Source: Pseudomonadota bacterium
GTDB taxonomy: Bacteria; Pseudomonadota; Gammaproteobacteria; Xanthomonadales; Xanthomonadaceae
Direction of reading: 5' to 3'
Assembly (NCBI GenBank): GCA_023457475.1
Contig: JAEWLO010000388.1
Location: 1-7,651, forward strand
Length of the DNA: 7,651 bases
Made by a program: the position numbers and the translations under genes
Shown: piece by piece, positions 4,522 through 7,651 of the stretch
Numbering within the stretch: position 1 is the first letter of the stretch
Layout: each line of letters starts with the position of its first letter
The notes under the pieces: generated by a model
The model's database searches: none
Told to the model about the DNA's origin: nothing
Seen by the model: only the letters and a program-made list of their open reading frames with translations

Positions 4522-7362
4522 TCAGAACTTCTGGGTGTAGCGCATGTAGTAGAAGCGACCCGGGATTTCATACTGCGGGTCGAAGCTGTTGGCGAACGTG
4601 GTGAACGACTTCGGCGGATCACGGTCGAAGGCGTTGTTGACACCCACGGTGATGCGGGCGTTCCACGGAGCCTGCCAGTAGCCGCTCAGATCGGTATAGG
4701 TGACGCTGGAGATCTTGCGCTGCGGATCCGGCTCGCCCTTCAGACCGATATGATCGGCATCCGAGCACAGCAGGGCGAAATTGGCGCCGCCGAAAGCGGT
4801 GCCGGTGCAGTCTTCGTTCTGCCTGGAGTAGTAACGAGCCGCTGCGGTGGCACCGAAGTCGCCCAGCTGCCAGTTCACCATCAGGTTGGAACGGACACGC
4901 CAGTAGTTGTCGCGGCTCAGGTAGTTGCCAACGCGGTTGTAGCCCTCGGTCACCGGATCTTCGATCGTGTACTTGGAGGTGTACGCGGTATCCAGCACGA
5001 AGTTGAAGCTGCCGTACTGGGTATCCGGCAGACGGTAACCCAGGGTCACGTCCCAGCCTTCCACTTCCATGGTGCCCACGTTGCTCGGCACGGCCAGCAG
5101 GTTCGAGATCTGGCCGGTGGCATCACGCTCGATCAGGTCGCACTGCGACTGCACGCCCTGGGTGTAGCAGGAGTCCAGCGTCTGCTGGGCGGTCTGCGCG
5201 TAGATGGCACCTTCGATCTTGATGTTCCACCAGTCAACCGAGATGTCCAGGCCCTGTGCGAAGCTCGGGCTGTAGACGAAGCCCAAGGTCTTCGAGGTCG
5301 AGGTTTCCGGGCCCAGGTTCACGTTGCCGCCGGTCGTGGTGCGGATCTGCGAGTTCGACTGGTTGTAGGCCGGCACGCCCTGGCAGCTGGCAGGCGGGGA
5401 GTTGGGGTTGTTGATCTGGGTGCCAGCGCAGGGATCGGCCACGTCTTCGAACGTGTCGCTGATGCCCGAGTACAGTTCGCTGATGGTCGGTGCACGGAAG
5501 CCTTCAGACCAGTTACCGCGGATCATCAGGTCGTCGATCGGCTTCCAGCGGAAACCGAACTTGCTGTTCAGCGTGTTGCCGAAGTTGCTGTAGTCAGAGA
5601 AGCGGGTAGCCACGCTGAAGTCCAGCAGCTGTGCGCCGGTGACGCCGGACAGGACCGGGATCGCCAGTTCCAGGAACGCTTCGTCCAGCTTGTACGCACC
5701 ATCAGTGGCGGTACGGGCGTTGCCGGTGGTGTCGCCGGAGTTGATCAGGGCGTCCGGGCCGTCGAAGCCGGATTCCTCGCGGTGCTCGACACCCAGCGAG
5801 AAGGCGAACGCGCCGCCCGGCAGGTCGAACAGCTCACCGCCGATGCTGCCGTAGTAGGTCTTCTGCTCGTAGCCATAGACGTCATGCGCGGTGAAGCCTG
5901 CGTAATCGATCATTTCCGGGGTCAGCGAACCGGCACCGCTCAGCATGTTCATCGGCACGCAGCCGTCGATCACCGAGGCAGCGACGCCGCCGGCAGCCGG
6001 GGTACCACAGCGTGCCACGCCGCCAGCGTCGATGAACGACGGGCCCAGGGCGTTACGCAGCGCGGAGATGTTGAAGAAGCCGGTGGTGACGTCGGTCTGG
6101 TCGTTCTTGCCGTAGAACATACCGGCTTCCCAGTTCCAGAAGCGGCTGCCCACTTCGAAGTCGCCTTCGAACGCGCCGTTGAAGGCGTAGGTCTTGACGT
6201 TCTGCTTGTAGATACGACCGCCAGTCTCGTTCGCACGGTACTGGATGTAATTGATGTCACGGCCGGTGGTGTTGTAGATGTTGCGGCCGCTGATGACGAT
6301 GTTCGAACCGTTGGTACCCGGAGCAGCGGCACCCAGCGTGATCGGCATGGCAGCCAGGATCTGCTCGGACTCACGCTCGTTGTACGTCACCGTGGTCTTG
6401 AAGCGGACGTTATCGGTGATGTTCAGACCGGCGTCGGCGAAGATCGAGGTACGCTCCTGCGGAGTGATCAGCAGGTTGCCCGGCGCGTGGTTGAAGCTGT
6501 CGGCCTGGGTGTAGTTGCGCCAGGTGCTGCCGCCGTTGCCCGTGATGAAGTAGCCGGCGCTGCCGTCCGGGCGGGTTGCGCCCTGGCTGGTCACGCCATT
6601 CGTGGTCACCGGGCCGGTGAAGGCGAAGCGGCCATCGGGGGTGGTGGAGCTGTTGCCCGTGTACGGCACGGCACCGAATACCGGCACGGCCGAGATGGCA
6701 CGGTCGCCCGCCCACACTTCCTCTTCCTTCACGTAGCCGATACCCAGGGTGGCGTGCCACTTGTCACCGGCCGAACCGATGGTGAAGTCGTAGGCCTGGC
6801 GCTGGCCGTCGCCCTTGTCGTACTGGCCGACATAGGCATTGGCTTCGGCACCGTCGAAGTTCTGGCGCAGGATGATGTTGACCACGCCGGCGATGGCGTC
6901 CGAACCGTAGATGGTCGACGCGCCGTCCTTCAGGACTTCCACGCGCTCGACAGCAGCCGACGGAATGGTGTTCAGGTCGACGGCGCCGCCCAGGCCGGTA
7001 CCACCGACCCAGCGACGGCCGTTGACCAGCACCAGGGTACGGCTGGAACCCAGGTTGCGCAGGTTCACGCGGGTTTCGCCGTTACCGCCGTTGTTGTAGG
7101 TGCTGTTGAGGGTCGAGCCGCTGGTGGCGATGTTCTGGATGATGTCGCCGATCGAGGTCTGGCCCTGAGCCTGGATGGCCTGGCGATCCATGACGAACAC
7201 CGGCTGCGACGTCTCAACGTCGGTGCGCTTGATGCGCGAGCCGGTGACTTCGATCTTGTCCAGGGTCTGGGTGTCCTGGGCGTAGGCAGCGCCGGTGGTG
7301 CCGGCGGTGACCACGAGCGCGAACGCGATGGCGTCACGCAGCTTGTTTGTCCTGCAATTCAT
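4522..7362 (-). CDS. TonB-dependent outer-membrane receptor, substrate unknown
   Basis: A 946-residue protein. Residues 1-28 are a signal peptide with cleavage after AYA. A probable TonB box lies in TLDKIEVTG (33-41). The plug domain (about 50-166) shows LRNLGSSRTLVLVNGRR (101-117) and VEVLKDGASTIYGSDA (141-156), both hallmarks of the family. The rest is a long beta-barrel with the barrel motif SEGFRAPTISELY and a C-terminal ending in Phe, the usual outer-membrane assembly signal. The mature protein has eight cysteines in four close pairs (452/468, 645/660, 732/741, 852/866), probably disulfides in surface loops. Family role: energised uptake of iron chelates, vitamins, sugars or peptides across the outer membrane using TonB-ExbBD. 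Nothing here identifies the ligand. The ATG at 7362 is chosen because it gives the signal peptide and has a GGAGAGAGAG ribosome site; the open frame extends 55 codons further upstream, but that stretch is the leader and promoter. Terminators on both sides of 4430 separate it from tetR. Confidence 0.94.
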   Translation of the reverse strand: MNCRTNKLRDAIAFALVVTAGTTGAAYAQDTQTLDKIEVTGSRIKRTDVETSQPVFVMDRQAIQAQGQTSIGDIIQNIATSGSTLNSTYNNGGNGETRVNLRNLGSSRTLVLVNGRRWVGGTGLGGAVDLNTIPSAAVERVEVLKDGASTIYGSDAIAGVVNIILRQNFDGAEANAYVGQYDKGDGQRQAYDFTIGSAGDKWHATLGIGYVKEEEVWAGDRAISAVPVFGAVPYTGNSSTTPDGRFAFTGPVTTNGVTSQGATRPDGSAGYFITGNGGSTWRNYTQADSFNHAPGNLLITPQERTSIFADAGLNITDNVRFKTTVTYNERESEQILAAMPITLGAAAPGTNGSNIVISGRNIYNTTGRDINYIQYRANETGGRIYKQNVKTYAFNGAFEGDFEVGSRFWNWEAGMFYGKNDQTDVTTGFFNISALRNALGPSFIDAGGVARCGTPAAGGVAASVIDGCVPMNMLSGAGSLTPEMIDYAGFTAHDVYGYEQKTYYGSIGGELFDLPGGAFAFSLGVEHREESGFDGPDALINSGDTTGNARTATDGAYKLDEAFLELAIPVLSGVTGAQLLDFSVATRFSDYSNFGNTLNSKFGFRWKPIDDLMIRGNWSEGFRAPTISELYSGISDTFEDVADPCAGTQINNPNSPPASCQGVPAYNQSNSQIRTTTGGNVNLGPETSTSKTLGFVYSPSFAQGLDISVDWWNIKIEGAIYAQTAQQTLDSCYTQGVQSQCDLIERDATGQISNLLAVPSNVGTMEVEGWDVTLGYRLPDTQYGSFNFVLDTAYTSKYTIEDPVTEGYNRVGNYLSRDNYWRVRSNLMVNWQLGDFGATAAARYYSRQNEDCTGTAFGGANFALLCSDADHIGLKGEPDPQRKISSVTYTDLSGYWQAPWNARITVGVNNAFDRDPPKSFTTFANSFDPQYEIPGRFYYMRYTQKF

Positions 7363-7366
7363 TGGC

Positions 7367-7390
7367 TCTCTCTCTCCAAGGGAATCTTGG
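7367..7390 (-). promoter_or_regulatory. Ribosome-binding site of the receptor gene with an overlapping small hairpin
   Basis: On the minus strand GGAGAGAGAG precedes the ATG at 7362 and supports that start. The first GG of this site also forms the 3' arm of CCAAG-ATTCC-CTTGG (7390-7376), a 5-bp hairpin. If it folds, it would partly mask the ribosome site. The hairpin is short and its effect is speculative. Confidence 0.5.
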
Positions 7391-7457
7391 GTATTCACTG
7401 GGGTGTGTGCCTGGAGGCGGTGCCAAAGGGAGCACCAAAGACCACAAGGCTGACTCG

Positions 7458-7486
7458 ATACTAACTCCCGTGTCGCAAGAATTAAA
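7458..7486 (-). promoter_or_regulatory. Probable promoter of the TonB-dependent receptor gene
   Basis: On the minus strand TTTAAT (7486-7481) and TAGTAT (7463-7458) are 17 bp apart. The -10 matches the sigma70 consensus at four of six positions, the -35 at only three. The start of transcription would be near 7451, giving a leader of about 90 nt that contains GGTGC/GCACC and CCAAG/CTTGG inverted repeats. No Fur box is evident. Confidence 0.4.
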
Positions 7487-7633
7487 GTAGCGTTAATGAA
7501 GTCTGTGGACTGTGTGAAATTCGGCAAAGTCCTTGTGGATCAAGGAATTCGCGGCATGAAGTGCTCATTTGTTAAAAAATCGTTATAAAAATAGTTGCAG
7601 TTGATTTGTCACGCTCTGTATCGAAGGGGCCTG
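7487..7633. other. AT-rich intergenic region upstream of the receptor gene
   Basis: No coding frame is supported. Positions 7565-7610 are the most AT-rich stretch of the window. On the minus strand the words TTAACG (7496-7491), ATAACG (7586-7581) and TTAACA (7575-7570) recur. A small inverted repeat CCTTG-TGGAT-CAAGG lies at 7531-7545. The region probably holds control sites for the receptor and perhaps for a gene to the right. Confidence 0.4.
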
Positions 7634-7651
7634 ATGGCCGATGAACGGTCA
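7634..7651 (+). CDS. Possible start of a rightward gene, cut by the window edge
   Basis: ATG at 7634 is preceded by GAAGGGG four bases upstream, an acceptable ribosome site, and opens a frame reading MADERS before the sequence ends. A second ATG at 7641 is in another frame. Six codons are too few to identify a protein, and the whole call depends on the sequence beyond the edge. Confidence 0.25.

Noticed and set aside
4426..7464. A 1012-codon open frame on the plus strand opposite the TonB receptor
   Set aside because: It has no recognisable domain, starts inside the tetR terminator region and runs through the receptor promoter. The minus frame has a signal peptide, plug motifs and a barrel end.
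7363..7527. Extension of the receptor frame 55 codons upstream of 7362
   Set aside because: It would bury the signal peptide and would translate the ribosome site, leader and promoter.
7442..7538. An 8-bp inverted repeat, CCACAAGG (7442-7449) and CCTTGTGG (7531-7538), flanking the receptor promoter
   Set aside because: Eight bases at 81-bp spacing is not beyond chance, and one arm is already part of a local hairpin.

Overview
The window looks like chromosome from a high-GC gammaproteobacterium of the Xanthomonadaceae, most likely Stenotrophomonas. This rests on strongly GC-biased third codon positions, the style of the TonB-dependent receptor, and a paired-hairpin intergenic element with ATGGAY loops of a kind I associate with this family. 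The genus is an inference from memory; no database was searched.

Layout, left to right. Positions 1-280 hold no convincing gene, but contain a paired-hairpin element (115-164) and a strong intrinsic terminator (223-258) that closes the leftward operon. Leftward genes follow: an acyl-CoA dehydrogenase of the long FadE type (281-2758, minus) and, upstream and overlapping it by 4 nt, an alpha/beta hydrolase (2755-3630, minus). A compact divergent control region (about 3631-3775) separates these from a rightward TetR-family regulator (3776-4375, plus). Between tetR and the next gene are two back-to-back terminators. A 946-residue TonB-dependent outer-membrane receptor (4522-7362, minus) comes next, with its own leader and promoter region. 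At the right edge a possible rightward start codon (7634) is cut off.

How the parts fit. The TetR-type gene is divergent from the hydrolase-fadE pair. The gap carries two copies of an 18-bp inverted repeat (CATACT-N4-AGTATG type), one over the -10 and one over the -35 of a good leftward promoter. A half copy lies at the probable tetR -10, and an unrelated 19-bp palindrome sits in between. The simplest reading is a self-contained, ligand-responsive fatty-acid or acyl-ester utilisation module: the regulator represses itself and the operon, the hydrolase releases or trims an acyl substrate, and FadE does the first oxidation step of beta-oxidation. The TonB receptor is separated by terminators and has its own promoter, so it is probably an independent unit. 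No mobile element, CRISPR array, tRNA or rRNA was seen. I did not find a clearly new multi-gene system; the most interesting parts are the divergent operator cluster and the altered active site of the hydrolase.
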